Of a DNA stretch of 64,000 nt, positions 25,893-36,689 are shown piece after piece. The translations under genes and the position numbers were made by a program. How positions within the stretch are numbered: the stretch's first letter is position 1; every line of letters starts with the position of its first letter. The notes beneath the pieces are model-generated. The model had not been told where the DNA came from and did no database searches. It worked only from the letters and a program-made list of their open reading frames with translations. This DNA is from Amycolatopsis saalfeldensis (lineage in GTDB: Bacteria > Actinomycetota > Actinomycetes > Mycobacteriales > Pseudonocardiaceae). The stretch spans positions 124,001 to 188,000 of the forward strand of contig NZ_FOEF01000010.1 in assembly GCF_900110575.1 (NCBI RefSeq), given 5' to 3'.

Positions 25893-28532
25893 TTATGAAG
25901 GCAGAGCCGCCAGGCGAGCCGTAATACGGTCGATCTCCGCCACCGCGGTCTCGCGGCGCAGCTTGATCTTCTCGATCACCGGAGCCGGGGCCTTGGCGAT
26001 GAAGGACTCGTTGCCGAGCTTGCCCTCGGTCTGCGAAAGCTCCTTCTCGGCCACGCCCAGGTCCTTCTGCAGACGCTTGCGCTCGGCGGCGACGTCGACG
26101 GTGCCGGACAGGTCCAGCTCCACCGTCACGATGCCGGTGGCCAGCGCGACCTCCAGCGAGGCGCTCGCGGAGAAGCCCTCCTCCGCCGGGGTCAGGCGGA
26201 CCAGCGAGCGGATCGAGTCCTCGTGCCCGGACACCTCGGCGAAGCCCGCGCCCGCAACCCGCGCAGCCACCTTCTGCCCCGGCTTCAGGCCCTGGTCGGC
26301 GCGGAAGCGGCGGACCTCCGTGACGAGCTTCTGCACGTCGGCGATCCGGGCGTCGGCCACCGCGTCCGCGTAGCCCTCGAACGGCTTCGGCCACGGCGCG
26401 ATCACCAGCGACTCGCCGCCGGTCAGCGCGATCCACAGCTTCTCGGTGATGAACGGGATGAACGGGTGCAGCAGCCGCAGCACCGTGTCCAGCACGTGCC
26501 CGAGCACCGACCGCGTGGCCGTGACCCGCGCGTCGTCGCCCTGGTACAGCTGGACCTTCGCCAGCTCCAGGTACCAGTCGCACAGCTCGTTCCAGGTGAA
26601 CTGGTAGAGCGCGGCCGCCACCTTGGCGAACTGGAAGTCCTCGAACAGTCCGTCCACTTCGGACACCAGGGCGCCGAGGCGGCCGAGGATCCAGCGGTCG
26701 GCCTCGGTCAACGCGGGCGCGGCGGGCAGCCCGGCCGACACCGAGGCGCCGTTCATCATCGCGAACTTGCTGGCGTTCCACAGCTTCGTGCCGAAGTTGC
26801 GGGAGCCGGCGGCCCACTCGTCGGCCAGCGCCATGTCGCCGCCCGGGTTCGCGCCGCGGGCGAGGGTGAAGCGGGTGGCGTCGGCGCCGTAGGCGTCCAT
26901 CCACTCGAGCGGGTCGATCACGTTGCCGCGCGACTTCGACATCTTCTTGCCCTGCGCGTCGCGGATCAGGCCGTGCAGGTAGACGTGGTCGAACGGCTGG
27001 ACGCCGGCCATCTCCTGGACGCCGAACATCATCATCCGCACGACCCAGAAGAACAGGATGTCGTAGCCGGTGGACAGCACGCTGGTCGGATAGAACTTCC
27101 GCAGATCGGCGGAATCGGCGGGCCAGCCCATGGTCGACATCGGCCACAGGCCCGAGGAGAACCAGGTGTCCAGCACGTCCGGGTCCTGCGTCCAGCCCTC
27201 GCCCGCGGGCGGCTGCTCGTCCGGGCCCACGCACACGACCTGGTCGTCCGGGCCGTACCAGACCGGGATCCGGTGGCCCCACCACAGCTGGCGCGAGATC
27301 GTCCAGTCGTGCATGTTGTCGACCCAGTCGAAGTAGCGCTTCTCCAGCTCGGCCGGGTGGATCCTGGTCCGGCCGTCGCGCACCGCGTCGCCCGCCGCGC
27401 GGGCCAGCTCCTCGACCTTCACCCACCACTGCAGCGAAAGCCGCGGCTCGACCACCGTGTCGCACCGCGAACAGTGGCCCACGGCGTGCACGTACGGCCG
27501 CTTCTCGGAGACGATCCGGCCCTGCTCCCGCAGCGCCGCGACCACCGCGGGCCGCGCCTCGAACCGGTCCAGGCCCTCGAACGGCCCGGGCACGGTGACC
27601 TCGGCACGCTCGTTCATCACGGTCAGCATCGGCAGGTCGTGCCGGCGGCCGATCTCGAAGTCGTTCGGGTCGTGCGCCGGGGTCACCTTCACCGCGCCGG
27701 TGCCGAACTCGGGGTCGACGTGCTTGTCGGCCACGATCGGGATCCTGCGGCCGGTCAGCGGCAGCTCGACCTCAGTGCCGACCAGGTGCGCGTACCGCTC
27801 GTCGTCCGGGTGCACGGCCACGGCGGTGTCGCCCAGCATGGTCTCCGCGCGGGTGGTGGCGACCACGATCGCGTCGGCCCCGTCGCCGTAGCGGATGGAG
27901 ACGAGCTCGCCGTCGTCGTCGCTGTGGTCCACCTCGATGTCCGAAAGCGCGGTCTGGCACCGCGGGCACCAGTTGATGATGCGCTCGGCGCGGTAGATCA
28001 GGCCGGCGTCGAAGAAGTTCTTGAACACCGTCTGCACGGCCTGGGACAGGTTCTCGTCCATGGTGAAGCGCTCGCGCGACCAGTCGACGCCGTCGCCGAG
28101 CCGCTTCATCTGGCCCAGGATCTTGCCGCCGTACTCGGCCTTCCACTCCCAGACGCGCTCGACGAACTTCTCCCGGCCCAGGTCGTGACGGGACAGGCCC
28201 TCGCCGGCGAGCTGGCGCTCGACCACGTTCTGCGTCGCGATGCCGGCGTGGTCCATGCCGGGCAGCCACAGCACCTCGTAACCCTGCATCCGGCGACGGC
28301 GGCTCATGGCGTCCATCAGGGTGTGGTTGAGCGCGTGGCCCATGTGCAGGCTGCCGGTCACGTTCGGCGGCGGCAGTACGATCGAGAACGGCGGCTTGTC
28401 CGACGTGGCATCGGCCGTGAAGTACCCGGCCGCTACCCAGCGGTCGTACATGGGTGCTTCTTCGGCGGCCGGGTCCCAGGCGCCCGGAAGGTCGGTGGTC
28501 TGCTGCGGAGCGTTCTCGGTCACAATGGACAA
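25893..28532 (-). CDS. valS: Valyl-tRNA synthetase
   Basis: ValS charges tRNA-Val. The 879-residue class I synthetase has the HIGH motif as HMGH at 63-66, the editing (CP1) domain with TTRAETMLGDTAVAVHP, the KMSKS loop GKKMSKSRGN near residue 540, and a C-terminal coiled coil (ERKRLQKDLGVAEKELSQTEGKL). The listed start is a TTG (SIVTENAPQQTT); the GTG three codons later at 28523 is equally plausible, as neither has a good ribosome-binding site. No T-box or attenuator was seen upstream. Confidence 0.96.
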   Translation of the reverse strand: MSIVTENAPQQTTDLPGAWDPAAEEAPMYDRWVAAGYFTADATSDKPPFSIVLPPPNVTGSLHMGHALNHTLMDAMSRRRRMQGYEVLWLPGMDHAGIATQNVVERQLAGEGLSRHDLGREKFVERVWEWKAEYGGKILGQMKRLGDGVDWSRERFTMDENLSQAVQTVFKNFFDAGLIYRAERIINWCPRCQTALSDIEVDHSDDDGELVSIRYGDGADAIVVATTRAETMLGDTAVAVHPDDERYAHLVGTEVELPLTGRRIPIVADKHVDPEFGTGAVKVTPAHDPNDFEIGRRHDLPMLTVMNERAEVTVPGPFEGLDRFEARPAVVAALREQGRIVSEKRPYVHAVGHCSRCDTVVEPRLSLQWWVKVEELARAAGDAVRDGRTRIHPAELEKRYFDWVDNMHDWTISRQLWWGHRIPVWYGPDDQVVCVGPDEQPPAGEGWTQDPDVLDTWFSSGLWPMSTMGWPADSADLRKFYPTSVLSTGYDILFFWVVRMMMFGVQEMAGVQPFDHVYLHGLIRDAQGKKMSKSRGNVIDPLEWMDAYGADATRFTLARGANPGGDMALADEWAAGSRNFGTKLWNASKFAMMNGASVSAGLPAAPALTEADRWILGRLGALVSEVDGLFEDFQFAKVAAALYQFTWNELCDWYLELAKVQLYQGDDARVTATRSVLGHVLDTVLRLLHPFIPFITEKLWIALTGGESLVIAPWPKPFEGYADAVADARIADVQKLVTEVRRFRADQGLKPGQKVAARVAGAGFAEVSGHEDSIRSLVRLTPAEEGFSASASLEVALATGIVTVELDLSGTVDVAAERKRLQKDLGVAEKELSQTEGKLGNESFIAKAPAPVIEKIKLRRETAVAEIDRITARLAALPS

Positions 28533-28582
28533 GTCTACGAACCCGCTCCGGCGGGGTTACGCAGGGGGAAAGGGGTACCCGG

Positions 28583-28921
28583 ATGACACGCCCGGAAGAG
28601 CCGGACGACCGGATCGAGACGCATCCGGACCTCATCGACCCGAACTGGCAGAAACACGCCGAAGTGGATGCCTGGCTGGGCGCGAAGAAGGAGATGAAGA
28701 AGCGCCGCAAGCGTGAGCGCCGCACCGGCGCGCCGCAGCGGTACGGCGCCCAGGCCGCGCCGAGCCGCTGGCCGGGCATCCTCGCCGTGACGGGCCTGAT
28801 CGTGCTGCTGGTCGCCGCGATCGTCGTGCACCAGGTCCAGGGCGTCGGCGTGAACGAGCAGTCGGTGCAGTACGTCTTCGGCCTCGGCGCGCACACGCTG
28901 CCGGTCACGCACCTGTACTGA
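28583..28921 (+). CDS. Small membrane-anchored protein, divergent from valS
   Basis: The 112-residue protein starts at ATG after AGGGGGAAAGGGG. An acidic N-terminus (RPEEPDDRIETHPDLIDPNW) is followed by a strongly basic stretch (KKEMKKRRKRERRTG) and one transmembrane segment (WPGILAVTGLIVLLVAAIVV). A short outer tail ends it. I recognise no family. The basic patch before the helix suggests an inside N-terminus. A strong hairpin follows the stop. Confidence 0.75.
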   Translation: MTRPEEPDDRIETHPDLIDPNWQKHAEVDAWLGAKKEMKKRRKRERRTGAPQRYGAQAAPSRWPGILAVTGLIVLLVAAIVVHQVQGVGVNEQSVQYVFGLGAHTLPVTHLY

Positions 28922-28931
28922 GCTTTCGCCG

Positions 28932-28976
28932 CGAAGGCCTCCTTGCCCGCGCCCGGCGCCGGCAAGGGGGCCTTCG
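28932..28976 (+). terminator. Long hairpin terminator, possibly a dispersed intergenic repeat
   Basis: Two 16-base arms (28932-28947, 28961-28976) pair with only one G-T wobble around a 13-base loop, 11 bases after the stop codon. The arm sequence CGAAGGCC-CCTTGCC reads almost as a direct palindromic cassette. From memory, similar GAAGGCC/GGCAAGG hairpins recur in Amycolatopsis intergenic regions; that needs a genome search. Confidence 0.75.
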
Positions 28977-28992
28977 TCGCGTCCGGGCCATT

Positions 28993-29025
28993 TTGCACAG
29001 GCCGGGCTACACAGTCTAGACTGTG
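28993..29025 (+). promoter_or_regulatory. marR promoter with 16-bp perfect palindromic operator
   Basis: A -35-like TTGCAC (28993-28998) and a -10-like TAGACT (29017-29022) are 18 bases apart. CACAGTCTAGACTGTG (29010-29025) is a perfect 16-bp palindrome that covers the -10 element. Transcription would start close to the ATG at 29029, which suggests a leaderless mRNA. The palindrome is a strong candidate for the MarR autorepressor site. Confidence 0.7.
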
Positions 29026-29028
29026 GAT

Positions 29029-29466
29029 ATGGCCACCGTCCCCGCTCACGTCGCCGAGTCCGCCGGCTGGATCCGCGGCGTCGTCGGCCAGCTGCACCGG
29101 CGGCTGCGGCAAGTCGACAACGCCGAGATCCTCACGCCTTCGCAATCGGCGGTGCTGAACCGGCTCGACCGCGAAGGACCCGCCACGCAGGGCGAACTCG
29201 CCGCGGCCGAGCACGTGCGGCAGCAGTCGATGGCCGCGACGCTGGCCGCGCTCGACGAACTCGGCTACCTCAGCCGCACGCGTGACCCGGCGGACGGGCG
29301 GCGCAGCGTCGTCAGCCTGTCCGGGCTGGGCACCAAGACCGTGCGCGGGATCCACCAGCACCGCAACGAGTGGATCGCGAACGCGCTGGTCGCCGAGCTG
29401 AGCGGCGAAGAGCTGGAGACCGTCCGCCGAGCACTGCCGCTGCTGCAGCGGATCGCGCAGCACTGA
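29029..29466 (+). CDS. MarR-family transcriptional regulator
   Basis: The 145-residue winged-helix protein has TPSQSAVLNRLDREGPATQG and the recognition helix region AAEHVRQQSMAATLAALDELG; the wing is SRTRDPADGRRSVVSLS. ATG 29029 is preferred over the GTG six bases upstream because the promoter spacing fits a leaderless start there. The MFS gene begins 27 bases after the stop, so the pair form an operon. The regulator probably represses both genes and is released by the drug or metabolite the transporter exports. Confidence 0.9.
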   Translation: MATVPAHVAESAGWIRGVVGQLHRRLRQVDNAEILTPSQSAVLNRLDREGPATQGELAAAEHVRQQSMAATLAALDELGYLSRTRDPADGRRSVVSLSGLGTKTVRGIHQHRNEWIANALVAELSGEELETVRRALPLLQRIAQH

Positions 29467-29492
29467 CCCCCGAAACCCCGAACGAAGGAGCC

Positions 29493-30881
29493 GTGACGAG
29501 CACCGCCACCAGCACCGCACCCGCCCGCTTCGGTTTCCGGCTCGTCACCCCGCTGGTGGCGAGCGCGGTGCTGAACCCGATCAACTCCACCCTCATCGCC
29601 GTCGCGCTCGTGCCGATCGGGCAGAGCTTCGGCGCCGGGCCGGGCCGCACGGCCTGGCTGATCTCCGCGCTCTACCTGGCCACGGCCGTCGGTCAGCCGG
29701 TGGTCGGGCTGCTCGTGGACCGTTACGGCGCCCGCCGGGTGCTGCTGTCCGGCGCGGCCGTGGTGATGGCCGCCGGGATCGCCGGGCTGGTGCCGGTCTC
29801 GGTCGGCTGGCTGACCGGCGTCCGCGCGGTGCTCGGCATCGGCACCTGCGCCGGCTTCCCCGCCGCGATGGCGGTGCTGCGCAAGCACGCCGACGCCGCC
29901 GGCCAGGGCGTGCCGGCGCGGGTGCTCTCGGTGCTGTCGCTGTCCTCGCAGACGGTCATGGTGATCGGCCCGACGCTGGGCGGGGTGCTCATCGGGCTGT
30001 TCGGCTGGCCGGCGATCTTCGCGGTGAACATCCCGCTCGCGGGTATTTCGTTGCTGCTGGCCGTCTTCTGGGTGCCGAAGGACGCACCGGCCCGGCCGGC
30101 GGGCGAGCGGCCGGAGCCGATCGACGTGCTCGGCATCGTGCTGTTCTCCCTCGCCCTGCTGGTGCTGCTGTGCTACCTGATGGCGCCGGGCATCGGCGAC
30201 CTGTGGCTGCTCGCGGTGGCCGCCGCCGTCGGCGCCGCGTTCGCCCGGCGCGAGCTGCGCGTCCGGCACCCGTTCATCGACCTGCGGATGCTCGCCGCGA
30301 ACCGTGCGATCCTGCGCACCTACCTGCGCCAGTCGCTGAGCTTCATGGCGATCTACGCGATCATGTTCGGCTACGTCCAGTGGCTGGAGGAGGGCCGCGG
30401 GTTCACCGAGTCCGTGTCCGGCCTGCTGCTCCTGCCGATGTCCGCGGTCGCCGTCGGCGCGGCGGCGATGTCCGGCCGCGCGACCGGCGTCCGGGCCCGG
30501 CTGCTGGTGGTCGCCGTGGCGCTGCTCGGCGGCTCGGTGACGCTGCTGTTCGTCACCGACCGGACCTGGCTCGGCGCGCTGCTGGGCCTGGTCGCGTTGT
30601 TCGGCCTGGCCCAGGGCCTGACCAGCGTCGCCAACCAGACCACGCTCTACCGCGAGGCCCCGGCCGAGACGATGGGCACGGCCAGCGGGCTCTTCCGCAC
30701 CGCCCAGTACCTCGGCGCCATCGTGGCCGCCACCGTGATCGCCCAGTGTTATGGCGGGCACGCCGACTCCGGCGGCCTGCACCGGCTGGGCCTGGTGCTG
30801 ATCGTGGTCAGCGCCCTGCTGCTGGTCGTGACCGTGGCCGACCGCGGGCTGCGGCGCACGGCACGGGCCGAGCGCTCATGA
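29493..30881 (+). CDS. MFS drug-type exporter (DHA2-like)
   Basis: The 462-residue protein has many hydrophobic segments and the MFS motifs GLLVDRYGARRVLLSG (motif A) and LGGVLIGLFGWPAIFAVNIPL (motif C-like with the DHA2 signature). AAGGAG stands before the GTG start. It shares the marR operon, a common arrangement for inducible efflux pumps. The substrate is unknown. Its last codons overlap an in-frame ATG of the following gene (ATGA), so read-through into the next gene is possible. Confidence 0.9.
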   Translation: MTSTATSTAPARFGFRLVTPLVASAVLNPINSTLIAVALVPIGQSFGAGPGRTAWLISALYLATAVGQPVVGLLVDRYGARRVLLSGAAVVMAAGIAGLVPVSVGWLTGVRAVLGIGTCAGFPAAMAVLRKHADAAGQGVPARVLSVLSLSSQTVMVIGPTLGGVLIGLFGWPAIFAVNIPLAGISLLLAVFWVPKDAPARPAGERPEPIDVLGIVLFSLALLVLLCYLMAPGIGDLWLLAVAAAVGAAFARRELRVRHPFIDLRMLAANRAILRTYLRQSLSFMAIYAIMFGYVQWLEEGRGFTESVSGLLLLPMSAVAVGAAAMSGRATGVRARLLVVAVALLGGSVTLLFVTDRTWLGALLGLVALFGLAQGLTSVANQTTLYREAPAETMGTASGLFRTAQYLGAIVAATVIAQCYGGHADSGGLHRLGLVLIVVSALLLVVTVADRGLRRTARAERS

Positions 30882-30934
30882 AAAAACGCGATCCGGCTTG
30901 GGGAAACGGACCGGCAAGGCGCACGATGTGGGGC

Positions 30935-33247
<2,313 letters not shown>

Positions 33248-33258
33248 GCGCCTCCTGC

Positions 33259-34710
33259 TCAGTCGACGCAGTTCTCCCCGGCCGAGGAGATCGGCGCATC
33301 GCTCGCCCCGGCCGCGCCACCACCACTGTCGGCGGCGCCCTGGCCGTCACCACCGCCCGCGGCCGCGCCCGGACCGGAGTAGACCTGGCCGAGGATGACC
33401 TGGATGTGCCCGGCCGGCACGTCCGCGGACTCGGCGGTGGTGAGGCCGCCCAGCAGCTTCGCGACCTGCGCGCCCTGGGCTGCGAGGTCCGCGCCGTACC
33501 GCACCACCGAAGTGCGGCGGGCCGGGGCGTTGCCCGTCTGGCCGGGGGTGAAACCCTTGTCCTTCAACGCCGCCGCGACGCGGGCAGCCAGGCCGCTCGC
33601 GTCGCCCGCGTTCGACACGTCCACGGTCGGGCCCTGCCCCGCCGGTGCCCCGGGCGGCGCGGCCGCGGGCGGGGCGCCGATCAGCCCGGCCGCGAACGCC
33701 TTGACCTGTGCGGGATCCACCTGCACGGCCGTCCACGTCGGATGCTGCCTGTTGTAGCGGTAGTCGGGGTTGGCCACCGGGATGGTGGAGAACTGGATGC
33801 CGCCGCCGGTGATCCCGTGCAGCTGGCCGACGAAGTCCAGCAGGTTCCACGAACTGTCGATGACCACGGACTTCTTCACCGCGTCGATCAGCGCGCCCAG
33901 CTTGCCCGGGTCGGTGAGCGTGCCCGCGGAGAGCACCTCGTGCGCCAGCGACGCGAGGAAGACCTGCTGGCGCACCACGCGGTCGAGGTCGCTGCGCGGG
34001 AGGTTCTTGCGCTGGCGGACGAACGCGAGCGCGTCGGCGCCGGAGACCTTCTGCGGCCCCTTCGGGAAGTTCGCGCCGGAGTCCTCGTCCTTCGTCGCCT
34101 CCTTGAGGCACACCGGCACCCCGCCGACGGCGTTGCTGATGTCGTAGAAGCTCAGCAGGTTCACCTCGGCGAAGTGGTCGATGGTCACGCCGGTGAGGTC
34201 CTCCACCGCCTGCCGGGTCGCCCGGCGCCCGGCGGTCAGGGACGCCTCCCTGATCTTGTCCTTGTCCGTCTCGCCCGCCGCGCGCAGCCGCGAAGCCTCG
34301 GCCGCCTTGGCCTTGCCGAACGCGGAGTTGATCTTGTCCGGCCCGCCCGCCATCTGGACGTAGGAGTCGCGCGGGATGGAGAACGCCTTGATGCTCTCCT
34401 GCCCGTTCGGGATGCGCAGCACGATCAGGGTGTCGGTGAGGTCGTCGCCGTTGGGCCCGGCGCGCAGCTCCTCCAGCACGTTCTTGGGCAGCGGGTTGCC
34501 CTGCATGTCGTCGCGCGAGTCCCGGCCCACCAGCAGGATGTCGAGCGAGCCGTCGGCCGGCTGCTCACCGGGCGTCGTCGGCGCGCCGCCGCCGAGCACG
34601 TCGCTGCGCGTGACCTCGTCGAGGGAGCTCAGCGTCGAGTAGCCGTAGGCCGTGCCGGCGAACGTCACCAGTGCCAGCGCCGAGACGGCGATCTTTCCTG
34701 CTATCCGCAC
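33259..34710 (-). CDS. LytR-CpsA-Psr (LCP) family cell-wall glycopolymer ligase
   Basis: LCP proteins attach lipid-linked glycopolymers to peptidoglycan on the outer face of the membrane. This 483-residue protein has one N-terminal membrane segment (KIAVSALALVTFAGTAYGY). The LCP domain (about 55-245) contains ILLVGRDSRDDMQG, DTLIVLRIPNG, SIPRDSYVQM, KINSAFG, FAEVNLLSFYDI and RQRKNLPRSDLDRVVRQQ, with the pyrophosphate-binding Arg residues present. A C-terminal LytR_C domain (about 355-450) follows a Pro/Ala linker. The GTG start has a GTAGGGG stretch just upstream. It converges on the Fdh-like gene. Confidence 0.92.
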   Translation of the reverse strand: MRIAGKIAVSALALVTFAGTAYGYSTLSSLDEVTRSDVLGGGAPTTPGEQPADGSLDILLVGRDSRDDMQGNPLPKNVLEELRAGPNGDDLTDTLIVLRIPNGQESIKAFSIPRDSYVQMAGGPDKINSAFGKAKAAEASRLRAAGETDKDKIREASLTAGRRATRQAVEDLTGVTIDHFAEVNLLSFYDISNAVGGVPVCLKEATKDEDSGANFPKGPQKVSGADALAFVRQRKNLPRSDLDRVVRQQVFLASLAHEVLSAGTLTDPGKLGALIDAVKKSVVIDSSWNLLDFVGQLHGITGGGIQFSTIPVANPDYRYNRQHPTWTAVQVDPAQVKAFAAGLIGAPPAAAPPGAPAGQGPTVDVSNAGDASGLAARVAAALKDKGFTPGQTGNAPARRTSVVRYGADLAAQGAQVAKLLGGLTTAESADVPAGHIQVILGQVYSGPGAAAGGGDGQGAADSGGGAAGASDAPISSAGENCVD

Positions 34711-34766
34711 ACCCCTACCGACGCGTCCGGTCCCCCGTTTGCTGCATCGGTGACCCAGCTCACAGC

Positions 34767-35513
34767 TCAGCGCAGGTAGGAGGCGCCGTTCAGGTCGAGC
34801 ACCGCGCCCGACGCCCAGGTCGCCCCGGCCGAAGCCAGGTAGACGACGGCGTCGGCGATCTCGGCCGGCTCCGCGACGCGGCCGAAGGGGCTCTGCCCGC
34901 GCACCTCGTCGGTGATCCGGTCGGCGACCCGCTCGGTGGCGGTGAACCCGGGAGCCACCGACGTCACCGAGATCCCGTGTGGCGCCAACGCCACCGCGAG
35001 CGACTGGCCCAGCGAGTGCAGCGCCGCCTTGCCCGCCCCGTACGCCGGGTAGTCCGGCTCGCCGCGAAAAGCCCCGCGCGAGCCGACATTCACGATCCGT
35101 CCCGGCGCGCCACGGGCGATCAGGTGCCGCGCGACGCAGTAGGAAAGGTTGGCGGCGCCGAACAGGTTGACGTCGAGCGTCTCCCGCCACACCCGCTGCC
35201 AGTCCGCATAGGACACTTCCGGCACCGGCGTGGCGGTCGCCGGCGTGGTGCCGACGGCGGCGTTGTTCACCAGCACGTCGACGCCGCCGAGGCCTTCCTC
35301 GGCGGCATCCGCGATCCGTTGCACCGCTTCGGGTTCGGCGAGGTCACCGGAGACCAGGACGTGCCCGGTCCCGGCGAGTGACGCCAGCGCCTCCTCGGCG
35401 GCCGCGGCGTTCGATCCATAGTGGACGGCCACCCGGTCGCCCCTGGCCGCGAAGGCGGTGGCGATCGCGCGGCCGATGCCGCGGGACGCGCCGGTGACCA
35501 GCACGCCGCTCAT
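34767..35513 (-). CDS. SDR-family oxidoreductase
   Basis: The 248-residue classical SDR has the cofactor motif TGASRGIGRAIA, NNAAVGTT, VGSRGAF with the catalytic Ser, YGAGK with catalytic Tyr and Lys, and the C-terminal ASGAVLDLNGASYLR. The ATG overlaps the stop of the VOC gene (ATGA), so the two are cotranslated. It resembles 3-oxoacyl-ACP-reductase-like enzymes of secondary metabolism. The substrate is unknown. Unlike the SDR at the left of the window, its active site is complete. Confidence 0.9.
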   Translation of the reverse strand: MSGVLVTGASRGIGRAIATAFAARGDRVAVHYGSNAAAAEEALASLAGTGHVLVSGDLAEPEAVQRIADAAEEGLGGVDVLVNNAAVGTTPATATPVPEVSYADWQRVWRETLDVNLFGAANLSYCVARHLIARGAPGRIVNVGSRGAFRGEPDYPAYGAGKAALHSLGQSLAVALAPHGISVTSVAPGFTATERVADRITDEVRGQSPFGRVAEPAEIADAVVYLASAGATWASGAVLDLNGASYLR

Positions 35514-35932
35514 CGGGCGAACAGCTGCGACTCGTCGCGGAACGCCTTGAACTCCAGGGCGTTGCCCGCGGGATCGTGCAGGAACATCGTCCACTGCTCC
35601 CCCGGCTCCCCGGCGAAGCGCTGGTACGGCTCGATCACGAACTCCGTGCCCGCCTCGCGCAGCCGGCCGGCCAGCACGTGGAACCCCTCGACGTCGAGGA
35701 CCAGGCCGAAGTGCGGCACGGGCACCTCGTGGCCGTCCACCGGGTTGCGGCCGGCCTCGGCGCGGGCCCCCGGGACGACGTGCGTGACCACCTGGTGGCC
35801 GTGGAAGTCCCAGTCGACCCAGGCGCCGGCCGAGCGGCCCTCGGCGAGGCCGAGCACACCGCCGTAGAACGCGCGGGCGCGGCCGAGGTCGTCGACCGGG
35901 ATGGCGAGGTGGAAGGCGGGACGGGCGGCCAT
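35510..35932 (-). CDS. VOC (glyoxalase/bleomycin-resistance) family protein
   Basis: The 140-residue protein has the paired beta-alpha-beta-beta-beta VOC modules: FHLAIPVDDLGRARAFYGGVLG at the N-terminus and PHFGLVLDVEGFHVLAGRLREAG then FLHDPAGNALEFKAFRD at the end. His in FHLAIP, His in PHFGLV and Glu in LEFKAF are in positions usual for metal ligands, so a dioxygenase or lyase role is possible. GAGGAG lies upstream of the ATG. It is in an operon with the SDR gene and divergent from the GntR gene. Confidence 0.88.
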   Translation of the reverse strand: MAARPAFHLAIPVDDLGRARAFYGGVLGLAEGRSAGAWVDWDFHGHQVVTHVVPGARAEAGRNPVDGHEVPVPHFGLVLDVEGFHVLAGRLREAGTEFVIEPYQRFAGEPGEQWTMFLHDPAGNALEFKAFRDESQLFAR

Positions 35933-35987
35933 GGTGCTCCTCGGGTCGGCGAACGGGGCGTGTTTCACCTTGATCTGACGATGTCCG

Positions 35988-35999
35988 AATGTCAACATT
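35988..35999. promoter_or_regulatory. Probable GntR/FadR-type operator
   Basis: AATGTCAACATT has perfect 5-bp inverted arms (AATGT, ACATT) with a 2-bp spacer and a GT-N2-AC core reminiscent of FCD-type GntR sites. It lies in the 73-bp divergent promoter, 7 bases before the GntR ATG. Confidence 0.45.
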
Positions 36000-36005
36000 A
36001 GCTTC

Positions 36006-36689
36006 ATGGACGTCACACCGCTGGGGAAAGCCGCCCGCCGCGGCCTCGCCGAGGAGGCCGCGGACCGCGTGCGCGACGCGATCTTCGCCGGGCATTTCGC
36101 GCCGGGCGCGCCGCTGCGGGAGGTCGAGCTGGCCGCGTCGCTGGAGATCAGCCGCGGCTCGGTGCGCGAGGGCCTGGCGCAGCTCGAACGCGAAGGCCTG
36201 GTGCACGGCGGCTGGCACCGCCCCACCACCGTCGTCGAAGTGACCCCCGCCGACGTCGAAGAGGTCTATTCCGTCCGCGCGGCGCTCGACCGCCTCGCCG
36301 CGACCACCGCCCGCTCGGGCGCGACCCCCGGCGATCTGGCCCGGCTGGACGAGCTGGTGGACACGATGGCGGCGGAAGTCGCCCACGCCGACGGCCCACG
36401 CCTGCTGGCCCTCGACATCGCCTTCCACGACCACGTCTACGCCGCCGCGGGCAACCGCCGCCTCACCGACGCGTGGCAGGCCGTGCGCTCGCAGGTGTAC
36501 CTGTTCCAGCTCCAGCGCGTGTCCCTCAGCCACGACCACTACCGCTCACGCGTGGTGACCGAGCACCGCGAACTGGCGACCCTCCTGCGCGACGGCGACC
36601 CGGACGCGCTGGCCCGGGTCGCCGAGGAACACGTCGACTCCGCGCGCCGCAGCCTGCTCACGGACTTGGCAAAATCCCGCCGAGCCTGA
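36006..36689 (+). CDS. GntR-family regulator, FCD (FadR) subfamily
   Basis: The 227-residue protein has an N-terminal winged helix (AADRVRDAIFAGHFAPGAPLREVELAASLEISRGSVREGL) and an all-helical FCD ligand-binding domain with the usual metal-site features (LALDIAFHDHVYAAAGN, VVTEHRELATLLRDGDP, RVAEEH). It is divergent from the VOC-SDR operon, which it most likely controls. Its 3' end is the template for two further tandem copies of the downstream DNA (next entry). Confidence 0.9.
   Translation: MDVTPLGKAARRGLAEEAADRVRDAIFAGHFAPGAPLREVELAASLEISRGSVREGLAQLEREGLVHGGWHRPTTVVEVTPADVEEVYSVRAALDRLAATTARSGATPGDLARLDELVDTMAAEVAHADGPRLLALDIAFHDHVYAAAGNRRLTDAWQAVRSQVYLFQLQRVSLSHDHYRSRVVTEHRELATLLRDGDPDALARVAEEHVDSARRSLLTDLAKSRRA

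Noticed and set aside
26223..28586. Long plus-strand frame opposite valS
   Set aside because: Translation is His/Arg/Val-rich without domains, typical of the complement of a GC-rich gene; valS motifs are decisive.
28523..28640. T-box or other amino-acid riboswitch upstream of valS
   Set aside because: No anticodon-bearing stem or conserved T-box core can be seen, and only 50 bases separate valS from the divergent gene.
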